Below are positions 1 to 7,694 of a DNA stretch of 64,000 nt, piece by piece. The stretch spans positions 682,001-746,000 of the forward strand of contig CAVSKX010000004.1 in assembly GCA_963728765.1 (NCBI GenBank), read 5' to 3'. This DNA is from AC-32 sp963728765 (GTDB lineage Bacteria; Actinomycetota; Thermoleophilia; Gaiellales; Gaiellaceae). The stretch's first letter is position 1. Every line of letters begins with the position of its first letter. The notes beneath the pieces are model-generated. The model worked only from the letters and a program-made list of their open reading frames with translations. It had not been told where the DNA came from and did no database searches. The position numbers and the translations under genes are program-made.

Positions 1-900
1 CTTCCAGAGCGAGTGGATCAGGCCGAGCGCGCCGTAGCAGTCGCGCGTCCCCTCCTCGCTGGCGCGCTCCGCGATCACGCGCATGGCCGTGAGGTCGTAG
101 ATCTCGTTGAACTCCCGGCCCTTCTTGGCCATCTTGTCGTAGATCGAGTAGAAGTGCTTCGCCCGTCCCGAGATCTCCGCGGGGATGTCGACCTTCTCGA
201 GCTCGCGCTGCAGCGTCATCGCCGCCTCGCGCACGTGCTCCTCACGGTCGGCGCGGCGCTCGCTCACCATCGCCTTGATCTCCTCGTACTTGCGCGGGTG
301 CAGCGTCGCAAAGGCGAGGTCCTCGAGCTCCCACTTGATCTTGTTGATGCCGAGCCGGTGAGCGAGCGGCGCGTAGACCTCCAGCGTCTCCTTGGCTTTC
401 TGCACCTGCTTCTGCTTGCCGAGGTACTCGATCGTCCGCATGTTGTGGAGGCGGTCGGCGAGCTTGATCAGGATGACGCGGACGTCCTGCGCCATCGCGA
501 CGATCATCTTGCGGTAGTTCTCGGCCTCCGCCTGCTCGCGGCTCTGGAACTGGATCCGGGTCAGCTTGGTGACGCCCTCGACGAGCGTCGCCACCTCGTC
601 GCCGAACTCCGCCCGCACGTCCTTGATGTCGGTGCCGGTGTCCTCGACGACGTCGTGCAGGAGCGCGGCGGCGATCGACTGCTCGTCGAGGTGGAGCTCG
701 GCGCAGATCTTGGCGGCGCCCCACGGATGGTTGATGAAATCCTCTCCCGAGCGGCGCTGCTGGCCCTCGTGCGCGGCCGCGGCGAAGCGGAAGGCGCGGC
801 TCAGCAGGTCGCGGTCGACGTCCTTGTTGTAGGCAGCGACGGAATCGATCAGCTCGTCGATGAGCTCCTGATGCCGTTCTGCAGACTCGAGGACCGTCAT
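1..900 (-). CDS. rel: Bifunctional (p)ppGpp synthetase/hydrolase Rel, N-terminal 300 residues (3' end outside window)
   Basis: Reading from the ATG at 900, the frame stays open to base 1, so only the N-terminal 300 residues are present. The N-terminal half is an HD hydrolase domain: His44 in AAAHEGQQRRSG, the HD pair at 82-83 in ALLHDVVEDTG, and a conserved IKLADRLHNMRT block near 150. The fragment ends in the start of the synthetase domain (YDLTAMRV, then IHSLWK). Rel makes and degrades the alarmone (p)ppGpp from GTP/GDP and ATP during starvation. Intact hydrolase motifs argue for a bifunctional Rel rather than a RelA-type synthetase. The gene stands alone, with a palindrome just upstream of its start. 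Confidence 0.95.
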   Translation of the reverse strand, partial: MTVLESAERHQELIDELIDSVAAYNKDVDRDLLSRAFRFAAAAHEGQQRRSGEDFINHPWGAAKICAELHLDEQSIAAALLHDVVEDTGTDIKDVRAEFGDEVATLVEGVTKLTRIQFQSREQAEAENYRKMIVAMAQDVRVILIKLADRLHNMRTIEYLGKQKQVQKAKETLEVYAPLAHRLGINKIKWELEDLAFATLHPRKYEEIKAMVSERRADREEHVREAAMTLQRELEKVDIPAEISGRAKHFYSIYDKMAKKGREFNEIYDLTAMRVIAERASEEGTRDCYGALGLIHSLWK

Positions 901-926
901 GGAAAAAGTGTACTCCCGGGCTTTTC

Positions 927-939
927 CCTAACCGTTAGG
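927..939. promoter_or_regulatory. 13-base palindrome upstream of rel
   Basis: CCTAACCGTTAGG is a perfect odd palindrome 26 bases upstream of the rel ATG. A possible -10 hexamer TACACT (minus strand, 907-912) lies between it and the start, close enough that the transcript could be nearly leaderless. An operator role is inferred from position and symmetry only; no good -35 box is visible. Confidence 0.35.
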
Positions 940-1111
940 CGTAATTCACGTCGCAGGAGGGAACGCCTGCGAGGCGAACGCTCACTCTTCATGCGCAGAC
1001 GACGACAAGAACGCAAGGCTGCACGACTGGCACGGATGCTGGTCGCGCTCGACTGCACCGCGTGCGAGCAGCGCGGCTGGCGGCCGCGGCCGCGCGCGCA
1101 GTTCGCGGCGG

Positions 1112-1315
1112 TCAGTGCCGCGGGCGGCCGTCGTCCGTCTTGATGTAACCAGGCGGCGCGCCATGGATCGGCATGGTCGAGCTCTGGTCGCCCTGCCTGC
1201 CACCTGTCGCGGCGAGCGCGTCGGTGTTCTCGACCCGACGCTCAGCGTCGGCGCTGTGGTCGCCGCGGTCGAACGGCCTCAGCGCGACCCGCCTCAGCTT
1301 CTCGATGATGCTCAT
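1112..1315 (-). CDS. Small conserved-looking protein of unknown function, 67 aa
   Basis: An ATG-started frame begins 19 bases after the recJ stop on the same strand, so it could be cotranscribed with recJ. A GGGAG lies 13 bases before the ATG, which is rather far for a ribosome binding site. The protein is hydrophilic: a basic N-terminus (MSIIEKLRR), an acidic middle and a Pro/Gly-rich tail (GAPPGYIKTDDGRPRH). There is no membrane segment or known domain. Third codon positions are G/C-rich as in neighbouring genes. The region 1-kb onward to rel (901-1111) shows no convincing gene. Function unknown. Confidence 0.45.
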   Translation of the reverse strand: MSIIEKLRRVALRPFDRGDHSADAERRVENTDALAATGGRQGDQSSTMPIHGAPPGYIKTDDGRPRH

Positions 1316-1334
1316 GCCGGAAACGGTACTCCCG

Positions 1335-3197
1335 TTACGCCGCGCGCGCGAGGCCGGGCTGGTGGAGGAGCGCCAGGAACCGCTCCGACTCGAGCAGATG
1401 CCGCTTCGACCCGCCTTCCGCGAGCGCGAGCTCCTCGAAGATCGCCGCGGCGGCCGGGTCGCGCGCGTCCTTGCGCCACTCGCCCTTGAGCCACTCGCGC
1501 AACTCGACGTAGCGCTCGTCGCACTCGAACACCTGGCGCACGTTCAGCTGCGGCGCGACCGTGCCGTTCCACTGGTTGGCCTCGAGCCGGAAGGCGACGT
1601 CGTAGTGCCCCGGCCGGCTCAGGCTGTCGAGCCGCCGGCCCAGCCGGAAGGCGATCGCGCTGCCCGAGTCGCGGCCGTCGGCGCGAACGCGGAACTTGAG
1701 GTGCTTCCCCTCGCCGACCGCGGTGAGCTCCGCCAGCTCGCAGCCCGGCAGGAGCAGCGTCACGTTCGGGTTGCCGAGGCCGAACGGCGCGAGCTGGTCG
1801 AGCTGGCCGCACAGCTCGAGGGTGAGGTCGCGGCCGTGGACGAACGCGTCGACCGGCGTCGGCGGCCGTAGGTCGTCCTCCTCGAGGGTCGTGTCGCCGA
1901 TCGCGGCGAACTGCTCGCTAAACGCCGGCACGTTCTCGGGCTTGATCGAGAGGCCCGCCGCAGCCGCGTGGCCACCCCAGCGCTCGAGGTGGCCGGCGCA
2001 GCGCCGCAGGCCGTCGTGCAGGTCGAAGCCTGCGATCGAGCGGCCGGAGCCTTTCCAGTCGCCGTCGGTGCCCGCGATCAGAACGACCGGCCGCGAGTAG
2101 CGCTCGACCAGCCGCGACGCGACGATTCCGATCACACCCTCGTGCCAGTCCGCGCCGGCGACGACGAACGCGCGGCGCCGCCGCTGGGCCTCCGGCCACG
2201 ACTCGATCTCCTCGACGGCCTCGCGCAGGATCCGCTCCTCCACGGCCTGGCGGTCGCGGTTCAGCTCCTCCAGCTGTGCAGCGAGGTGGGCGGCCGGCTC
2301 CCGAGCCTCGCTGAGCAGCAGCTCGAGCGCGGCCTCGGGCCTCCCGAGGCGCCCGGCCGCGTTCAGGCGCGGCGCTAGCCGGAAGCCGATCGCGCCCGCG
2401 TCGACCGCCGCCGGGTCGATGCGCGCGACCCGCATCAGCTCCTGCAGTCCCGGCTTCTGCGTGCGCGCGAGCTGCCGCAGCCCGGCGACGGCGAGGCCGC
2501 GGTTCTCGTCCAGCAACGGGACGACGTCGGCGACAGTCGCGACCGCGACCAGGTCCAGGTGCCGCGCGAGCGCCGCAGAGTCTTCGCCGAGCAGCGCCTG
2601 CCCGAGCTTCCAGACCACCCCCGTTCCGCACAGATCGCTGAACGGGTAGCCGCCTCTGTACGGCCCGACGACCGGGCACGCAGGAAGCTCCTCGCCGGGC
2701 CGGTGGTGATCGGTGACGACGACCTGAAGGCCCTCCTCCTTCGCCGCCTCGACTTCCTCGACCGCCGTGATCCCGCAGTCCACGGTGAGCACCAGGCCGA
2801 TGCCCTCGGTCGCCAGGCGCGAAAGCGTTTGGCCGGCCACCCCGTAGCCCTCCTCGAAGCGGCTCGGCAGGTGGTAGGTGACGTCGGCGCCGATCTCGCG
2901 CAGGACGAGCACGGCCAGCGCCGTGGCGCAGATGCCGTCGGCGTCGTAGTCGCCGTGGACGCAGATCTTCGTCCCGGCCGCGACGGCCGCGCGAATCGCC
3001 TCGCACGCCTCGCGCATGTCGCCGAGGAGGAGGGGATCGTGCTCGGGCAGCCCGGCCTCGAGGAACGCGCGCGCGTCGGCCGGATCGGCCAAGCCTCGGC
3101 GCACGAGCACCGCCGCGAGGACGTCGCTGACGCCCAGCTCGGCGCCGAGCGCCTCGACCTCGGCCCGCTCGCACGGGTTCCGCAGCTGCCACGACAT
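1335..3197 (-). CDS. recJ: Single-stranded-DNA-specific exonuclease RecJ
   Basis: A 620-residue DHH-family 5'-3' exonuclease acting in RecF-pathway recombination and mismatch or base-excision repair. Visible motifs are HGDYDADGI (residues 81-89, metal ligands), VDCGI (139-143), TDHH (162-165, the family signature) and the DHHA1-type region with NAAGRLGRPEAA and GGHAAAAG. The C-terminal third carries the OB-fold-like region (LAPFGLGNPNVTLLL) typical of long RecJ proteins. The ATG at 3197 follows a 93-aa membrane protein gene by 47 bases on the same strand, so the two may share a transcript. Confidence 0.95.
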   Translation of the reverse strand: MSWQLRNPCERAEVEALGAELGVSDVLAAVLVRRGLADPADARAFLEAGLPEHDPLLLGDMREACEAIRAAVAAGTKICVHGDYDADGICATALAVLVLREIGADVTYHLPSRFEEGYGVAGQTLSRLATEGIGLVLTVDCGITAVEEVEAAKEEGLQVVVTDHHRPGEELPACPVVGPYRGGYPFSDLCGTGVVWKLGQALLGEDSAALARHLDLVAVATVADVVPLLDENRGLAVAGLRQLARTQKPGLQELMRVARIDPAAVDAGAIGFRLAPRLNAAGRLGRPEAALELLLSEAREPAAHLAAQLEELNRDRQAVEERILREAVEEIESWPEAQRRRRAFVVAGADWHEGVIGIVASRLVERYSRPVVLIAGTDGDWKGSGRSIAGFDLHDGLRRCAGHLERWGGHAAAAGLSIKPENVPAFSEQFAAIGDTTLEEDDLRPPTPVDAFVHGRDLTLELCGQLDQLAPFGLGNPNVTLLLPGCELAELTAVGEGKHLKFRVRADGRDSGSAIAFRLGRRLDSLSRPGHYDVAFRLEANQWNGTVAPQLNVRQVFECDERYVELREWLKGEWRKDARDPAAAAIFEELALAEGGSKRHLLESERFLALLHQPGLARAA

Positions 3198-3244
3198 GGG
3201 CAGCCCACGGTACGGAGGCCCCCGGACGGAGCTTCAGCGACGAG

Positions 3245-3526
3245 CTATTCGCGGGGGAGCTCGAGCCCGAGCAGCGAGAGCGCCGCGATCAGCACGACCG
3301 CTCCGGCCGCGATGCCGACGACGAGCCACGGCCGCCGGCGGCGCTGCAGCGCCTCCCAGCCGACCTTCGCCCAGAGCACGATCACCGCGGCCGCCGCTCC
3401 GAACGCGACGACGATCACGGGCGCCAGGACGGCGGCGCGCTCGAGCGAGACCTCGAACACCCAGACCACCAGCAGGACGAGCGCAGCGGTGACGAGACCC
3501 GAAGCGAGTGCCGCCTTGGAGCTCAT
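3245..3526 (-). CDS. Small three-helix membrane protein of unknown function
   Basis: 93 residues with three predicted transmembrane segments: ALASGLVTAALVLLVVWVF (about 6-24), AAVLAPVIVVAFGAAAAVIV (31-50) and WLVVGIAAGAVVLIAALSLL (67-86), joined by a short basic loop QRRRRP. It sits upstream of recJ on the same strand. No domain recognised. High G/C at third positions and clean hydrophobic blocks make it a credible gene. Its 5' end faces the palindromic repeat at 3537-3625. Confidence 0.7.
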   Translation of the reverse strand: MSSKAALASGLVTAALVLLVVWVFEVSLERAAVLAPVIVVAFGAAAAVIVLWAKVGWEALQRRRRPWLVVGIAAGAVVLIAALSLLGLELPRE

Positions 3527-3536
3527 GCAGGCCAGT

Positions 3537-3625
3537 CTAGGAGGGATTGGCGTGACTCCGCTCGTCGCCGGGGCACGATGCTCGTTCCGAGGGAAGGACG
3601 CAGGGAGCGTTCGTCAAGCCCTCCT
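3537..3625. repeat. Dispersed palindromic element, copy 1
   Basis: The element starts CTAGGAGGGATTGGCG and ends TTCGTCAAGCCCTCCT. The two ends are imperfect inverted repeats: AGGAGGGATTGGCG against AGGAGGGCTTGACG, 12 of 14 identical. The same two ends recur at 7330-7381 around a shorter centre. Here the element lies between divergent genes, so it is not simply a terminator. No open reading frame inside. Confidence 0.7.
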
Positions 3626-3648
3626 GGTGCCGTGGCTATCCTCCGCCC

Positions 3649-4107
3649 GTGGACGCTGCGGACAACTACTCGTCCGGTGACGACATCGTCGTCGAGTTCC
3701 TCCGCCTCCGCTTCAGCTTCAACTCGGCCGACTTCGCCCAGCGCGTTTGCGCGGCCGCGTTCCGTCTTGGCCTCGTGGACGACAACGAGCTGGACGACGA
3801 GGAGACCGAGGACCTCGTCGAGCTGACCGCGGACGGCGTGATCGAGGAGCCTCGGAGCGAGCTCGGCCGCTACCTCGTGCGCCACTGGGAGCGGCTGTCG
3901 CTCGTCGAAGGGGAGTCGCTCGTCTACTGGCTGCGCAAGCTCGTGTTCCGCGGAGCCTGGCTCGACCACCGCGTCAAGGACGGCCGCCTCGACGTCACCT
4001 GGGACGAGGCTGCGGCGGAGTTCGCGTACCTCGAGCCGGGCGGCGACCGCGCCCTGCTGGAGCTCGCGCCGACGCCCTCGTGGCACGAGCTGCAGTTCAG
4101 GCGCTGA
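3649..4107 (+). CDS. Hypothetical acidic protein, 152 aa
   Basis: Starts at GTG 3649, just after the palindromic repeat, and ends with an 11-base convergent overlap with the MocR regulator. The protein is rich in Asp/Glu with no signal peptide or membrane segment. A central stretch WERLSLVEGESLVYWLRKL suggests a helical fold. No family recognised. The open frame over 450 bases, with G/C at third positions and no better frame on the other strand, supports coding. Confidence 0.65.
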   Translation: MDAADNYSSGDDIVVEFLRLRFSFNSADFAQRVCAAAFRLGLVDDNELDDEETEDLVELTADGVIEEPRSELGRYLVRHWERLSLVEGESLVYWLRKLVFRGAWLDHRVKDGRLDVTWDEAAAEFAYLEPGGDRALLELAPTPSWHELQFRR

Positions 4108-5497
4108 TGATCTCAGCGAGCTCCTTCACCGCGGCGCGCAGCGCCGGCTCGGCCGAGACCGCGTAGCCGAGCACGAGCGCCTGCTCGCGAGGCGGGCGGA
4201 CAGCGTGCTCGCTCAGGCCCGAGAGCGCGATCCCTCTGGCCCGGACGTCGTGCAGCACGCGGCGTTCCTCCACCCCTGCAGGCAGCACCGCGAGCACGTG
4301 CAGACCGGCGGCGATCCCGCGCACCTCGACGTCGGGGAGCCGTCGCTCGAGCGCTCCGACCAGGACGTCGCGGCGACGGCGGTAGCGCAGGCGCATGCGG
4401 CGCAGGTGTCGGTCGAGCTCGCCGTGCTCGACGAAGTCTGCGAACGCGAGCTGCTCGAGGCGCTGGGGCGCGATCACCGAGAAAAGCACCTCGTCGGCGA
4501 GCGGCCGGACGAGGTGCGAGGGCGCGATCAGCCAGCCGAGCCTCAAGGCCGGCGCGAGTGTCTTGCTCGCCGACCCGAGGTAGACGACGCGCTCCGGTGC
4601 GAGCCCCTGCACGGCCCCGACGGGGGCGCGGTCGTAGCGGAACTCGGCGTCGTAGTCGTCTTCCGCGACGATCGCGTCGCGGCGCTCGGCCCACTCCAGC
4701 AGCCGCGCGCGGCGCTGAGGAGAGAGCACGGAGCCCGTCGGGAACTGGTGCGCCGGCGAAACCAGGACCGCATCCGGCGACGCCGCCGCGAGCGCGTCGA
4801 CGTCGATGCCCTCCGCGTCGACCGGCACAGGCAACGGTCGCAGGCCCGACCGCGCCACGATCCCGCGAATGACGGCGTGTCCCGGATCCTCCACGGCGAT
4901 GGTCTGGCGCCCTGCGCGTCGCAGCACCGCGCAAAGGAGCCCGAGCGCCTGGGCGAAGCCGCCGCAGACGAATGCGTGCTCCTCGCTCGCCGACACGCCA
5001 CGCACCCGGCCGAGGTACGACACGAGCGCTGCGCGGGCAACCTCGGTCCCGCGCGGGTCGCCGTACACAAGCTCGCGGTCCGGAGCGGCCTTCAGGGCTC
5101 GGCGGTACGAGACGAGCCACCTGTCGCGGGGGAACGCCGCGTAGTCGGGCAGGTTCGGCAGCAGGTTGTGGCGCGGCCGCGCCTGCTGCGGGGTCGCTGA
5201 GCGGATCGGAGTCGGGGTGAGGGCCGTCGCAGCCACGCGCGGGGCCGCGCCGCGTCGAAGGAGGACGTAGCCCTCGGCTCCCAGCTGGGCGTACGCGCCG
5301 ACCACCAGCCCGCGCGAAACCCCGAGCTGCGCTGCGAGGCCCCTCGTCGAGGGCAGCACGCTTCCCGCCTTGAGGCGGCCATTGCGCACCGCCTCACGGA
5401 GCTGGCCTTCGAGCTGCGACGCCAGCGTCGACGGCGCGCCGCGGTCGAGCTCGACGAGCAGCTCGCGGGCTGTGCTCCGCTGGATCAACTGGTCCAT
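4097..5497 (-). CDS. MocR-type transcriptional regulator (GntR HTH plus class-I aminotransferase domain), PdxR-like
   Basis: About 466 residues. The N-terminus is a GntR winged helix (LASQLEGQLREAV, then VLPSTRGLAAQLGVSRGLVVGAYAQL). It is followed by a fold-type I PLP-dependent aminotransferase domain with AEDDYDAEFRYD and the PLP-lysine motif YLGSASKTLAPALRLGW. MocR proteins use PLP as ligand; PdxR members activate pdxST. The frame is open to an ATG at 5560, but the ATG at 5497 is preferred because the palindrome at 5525-5534 would then lie upstream of the gene rather than inside it. pdxT and pdxS are both in this window, which supports a PdxR role, but the target is inferred. Confidence 0.85.
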   Translation of the reverse strand: MDQLIQRSTARELLVELDRGAPSTLASQLEGQLREAVRNGRLKAGSVLPSTRGLAAQLGVSRGLVVGAYAQLGAEGYVLLRRGAAPRVAATALTPTPIRSATPQQARPRHNLLPNLPDYAAFPRDRWLVSYRRALKAAPDRELVYGDPRGTEVARAALVSYLGRVRGVSASEEHAFVCGGFAQALGLLCAVLRRAGRQTIAVEDPGHAVIRGIVARSGLRPLPVPVDAEGIDVDALAAASPDAVLVSPAHQFPTGSVLSPQRRARLLEWAERRDAIVAEDDYDAEFRYDRAPVGAVQGLAPERVVYLGSASKTLAPALRLGWLIAPSHLVRPLADEVLFSVIAPQRLEQLAFADFVEHGELDRHLRRMRLRYRRRRDVLVGALERRLPDVEVRGIAAGLHVLAVLPAGVEERRVLHDVRARGIALSGLSEHAVRPPREQALVLGYAVSAEPALRAAVKELAEIISA

Positions 5498-5524
5498 GAA
5501 ATCGGTCTCGAACTGGACCTTAAC

Positions 5525-5534
5525 AGTGGCCACT
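5525..5534. promoter_or_regulatory. Palindrome AGTGGCCACT between mocR and the divergent propeller gene
   Basis: A perfect 10-base palindrome lies in the divergent intergenic space, 28 bases before the chosen mocR ATG. It resembles, from memory, the AGTGG...CTA core described for actinobacterial PdxR sites. Likely an autoregulatory operator; inferred from position and similarity only. Confidence 0.4.
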
Positions 5535-5592
5535 AGTCGCTCTAGCGTCCATTCCGCCACGCAGGCCAGGCAACCGCGGATCGGAGGGTGTG

Positions 5593-6522
5593 ATGGGGCG
5601 AATCGTGATCTTTTGCAGCGGAATCTCGGTGCTCAGCGGGGTGGTCGCAGTCGTCGCAGCTCTCGCGGCCGGCGGGAACGTCCACGTCGTGGCGAAGGTC
5701 GAGACGGGCTCCGGCCCGTGCTCCGAGGCCGGCGGCTTCGGCGCAGTCTGGGTCGGCGTGAACCGGGACGGGCTCCTCGCGCGCATCGACCCGGCGACCA
5801 ACACGGTCACGAAGACGATCGACGTCGGCAGCGGCCCCTGCGGCATCGCCATCGGCGCGGGAAGCGTCTGGGTCGACGGCTACAGCTCGCAGTCGGTGAT
5901 CAGGGTCGATCCGACGCGCCTGAAGGTCGTCAAGCGCATCGCCCTTCCGGACAAGATCTGGGACGTCGCCTACGGCGCCGGCGCGGTCTGGGCGACGGAG
6001 TCGGTGCGCGGCTACGTCGACCGGATCAACCCGAAGACGAACAAGGTTCGCCGGCGGATCAGGCTACGGTTCGGCGCTCCCGCGAACCTCCGTTACGGCG
6101 GTGGCGCGGTGTGGGTCGGCTCCCTCTACGGGCGGAAGGTCTACCGCATCGACGCGCGCACCAATGCCGTTTCGACGGTGCGCGTCGGCGACGCCCCGCG
6201 GTCGCTCGCCGTCACGCCGACGGCGATCTGGGTGTCGAACAGGCTCTCGAACACCGTCTCCCGGATCGACCCGAAGCGGCGCAAGGTGGTGGCGACGATT
6301 CGCGTCGGCCAGCAGCCGGAAAACCCGGCGGTGGCAGACGACGGGACAGTGTTCGTACCGAACCTCGCGGACAACACCGTCTCGCGGATCGACCCGGCCA
6401 CGAACAAGGTGATCGGGACGATCGCGGTCGGGAACATGCCCTTCCCCGCCGCGAATGCGTTCGGCGACATCTGGGTGCCGGCCGCAGGGGAATCGCACGT
6501 CTATCGGCTTCACATCAGCTGA
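5593..6522 (+). CDS. Secreted YncE/NHL-type beta-propeller protein
   Basis: About 309 residues beginning with a hydrophobic segment (IVIFCSGISVLSGVVAVVAALAAGG), either a signal peptide or an anchor. After it come seven or so blades of about 42 residues, recurring as G(A/S)VWV...RIDP.TNKV...I.VG, as in YVTN/YncE propellers. GTG 5590 and ATG 5593 are adjacent; the ATG is chosen because GGAGGG at 5583-5588 lies four bases before it. No catalytic residues recognised; ligand or partner binding outside the cell is the usual guess for such propellers. The gene is divergent from mocR and precedes arsR. Confidence 0.85.
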   Translation: MGRIVIFCSGISVLSGVVAVVAALAAGGNVHVVAKVETGSGPCSEAGGFGAVWVGVNRDGLLARIDPATNTVTKTIDVGSGPCGIAIGAGSVWVDGYSSQSVIRVDPTRLKVVKRIALPDKIWDVAYGAGAVWATESVRGYVDRINPKTNKVRRRIRLRFGAPANLRYGGGAVWVGSLYGRKVYRIDARTNAVSTVRVGDAPRSLAVTPTAIWVSNRLSNTVSRIDPKRRKVVATIRVGQQPENPAVADDGTVFVPNLADNTVSRIDPATNKVIGTIAVGNMPFPAANAFGDIWVPAAGESHVYRLHIS

Positions 6523-6537
6523 GTCTCGCGGGGTGGG

Positions 6538-6574
6538 TTGACATCGCCCTTCGTTAGTCTACACTTACGTAAGT
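6538..6574 (+). promoter_or_regulatory. Promoter with overlapping ArsR-type operator
   Basis: TTGACA (6538-6543), 16-base spacer and TACACT (6560-6565) make a good sigma-70-type promoter. The perfect 12-base palindrome ACTTACGTAAGT (6563-6574) overlaps the -10 and the likely start point, where an ArsR repressor would block initiation. Autoregulation is inferred. Confidence 0.7.
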
Positions 6575-6599
6575 CATGGCTTACCGAAACGGAGACGCC

Positions 6600-6887
6600 A
6601 TGGACGCGTTGGGTGACCGCACGAGGCGCGCGATCTTCGAGCTGCTGAGCTCGGGGCCGCGTGCGGTCGGTGAGATCGCGGACGAGCTGCCGGTCAGCCG
6701 GCCCGCCGTCTCTCAGCACCTGCGCGTGTTGAAGGAGGCAGGGCTCGTAACCGAGCGCCGCAACGGCACGCGGCGGATCTACCGCCTCGATCCGGATGGG
6801 CTGGCGGAGGTGCGGGACTACTTCGACAGGTTCTGGGATGCGGCTCTGGCCGAGTTCAAGGCAGCCGCGGAGAGGAGTCAAGGATGA
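6600..6887 (+). CDS. ArsR/SmtB-family winged-helix repressor
   Basis: About 95 residues forming one winged HTH: DALGDRTRRAIFELL, then GEIADELPVSRPAVSQHLRVLKEAGLV as the recognition unit and a RRNGTRRIYRLDP wing. No cysteine metal-binding motif, so this is the SdpR-like subgroup often paired with SRPBCC proteins rather than a metal sensor. The in-frame ATG at 6576 would be leaderless; the ATG at 6600 has GGAG at 6591-6594 and matches the usual start of the family. The stop overlaps the next start by four bases. Confidence 0.9.
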   Translation: MDALGDRTRRAIFELLSSGPRAVGEIADELPVSRPAVSQHLRVLKEAGLVTERRNGTRRIYRLDPDGLAEVRDYFDRFWDAALAEFKAAAERSQG

Positions 6888-7333
6888 CGACGCAGACGGA
6901 TCTGACCGTGCGCAAGAGCGTGGTGGTGAATTGCTCGCCCGAGGTGGCCTTCCACGTCTTCACGGAGCGCAAGACGGACTGGTGGCCCTACGAGACGCAC
7001 GCGGCGAGCGGCGAGAAGCCGGCGGAGGTGATCTACGAGCCACAGGTCGGCGGCCGGGTGTTCGACCGGCTCGAGGACGGGCGCGAGAACCAGTGGGGAA
7101 CCGTGCTCGCCTGGGAGCCACCGCACCGGGTCAGGATCACATGGAACGTCAACCCGGCCAACCCGACGACGGAGCTCGAGGTGCGGTTCACGCCCGAGGG
7201 AGACGGAACGCGGGTCGACCTCGAGCACAGCGGCTGGGAGAGCTACGGCGAGCGGGCGCAGGAGTCCGCCTCGAGCTACAACAGCGGCTGGGATCTCGTC
7301 CTCGGCCGGTACGTCGACTCGGTGAACGCCTAG
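6884..7333 (+). CDS. SRPBCC/AHSA1-family protein
   Basis: 149 residues of the START/Bet v1-like fold: the N-terminal VVVNCSPEVAFHVFTERKTDWWP, a central YEPQVGGRVFDRLEDGRENQWGTVLAWEPPHRV and the C-terminal long helix. The Activator of Hsp90 ATPase homologue 1 family binds hydrophobic ligands; specific ligands are unknown for these bacterial members. ATGA overlap with the ArsR gene makes a repressor-ligand-binding two-gene operon. The stop codon TAG is part of the palindromic repeat at 7330-7381. Confidence 0.88.
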   Translation: MTTQTDLTVRKSVVVNCSPEVAFHVFTERKTDWWPYETHAASGEKPAEVIYEPQVGGRVFDRLEDGRENQWGTVLAWEPPHRVRITWNVNPANPTTELEVRFTPEGDGTRVDLEHSGWESYGERAQESASSYNSGWDLVLGRYVDSVNA

Positions 7334-7381
7334 GAGGGATTGGCGGAACGTCGCACAGCCGTCGTTTCGTCAAGCCCTCTT
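7330..7381. repeat. Dispersed palindromic element, copy 2 (also a probable bidirectional terminator)
   Basis: CTAGGAGGGATTGGCG at the left and TTCGTCAAGCCCTCTT at the right repeat the ends of the 3537-3625 element. Folded, it gives a stem of about 21 pairs (16 Watson-Crick, most of the rest G-U) with a 10-base loop. It fills the space exactly between the convergent stop codons of the SRPBCC gene and the 7380-7694 gene, so it can act as a terminator in both directions. Confidence 0.75.
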
Positions 7382-7694
7382 ATTGGGCCTCGGGCAGCGT
7401 GAAGCCGAAGGGCTCTTCCTCTTCGGCCATACGCAGGGTGATGCGGGCGACGGCGGCGACGGGGACGATCCACTCTTCCTCGCCGCCGTCCTCGACATGC
7501 GGGCTGAGCGTCAGGAACCCGGAACCGGGCTCCGGCGAGATCGAGCGCACCGGCGTCGTCGGGCCGTCGTGGAGCTCGACCTCGACGCGGGCCTGCTTGC
7601 CGTAGCGCTCCATGAACGCCTCGATCCGCAGCACGATCCGCGCGACGAGCTCGTCCAGCGGGCCGGCCGCACCGGGGATCCAGGCCTCGGTCAC
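7380..7694 (-). CDS. Hypothetical protein downstream of ruvB, 104 aa
   Basis: Starts at GTG 7694; its G is shared with the ruvB TAG, so it is probably translated by coupling to ruvB. The protein is acidic, without signal or membrane segments, and contains LTLSPHVEDGGEEEWIVPVAAVARITLRMAEEEE. No family recognised. Its position at the end of the ruvCAB operon suggests constitutive housekeeping expression, but no role in recombination can be read from the sequence. Confidence 0.7.
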   Translation of the reverse strand: MTEAWIPGAAGPLDELVARIVLRIEAFMERYGKQARVEVELHDGPTTPVRSISPEPGSGFLTLSPHVEDGGEEEWIVPVAAVARITLRMAEEEEPFGFTLPEAQ

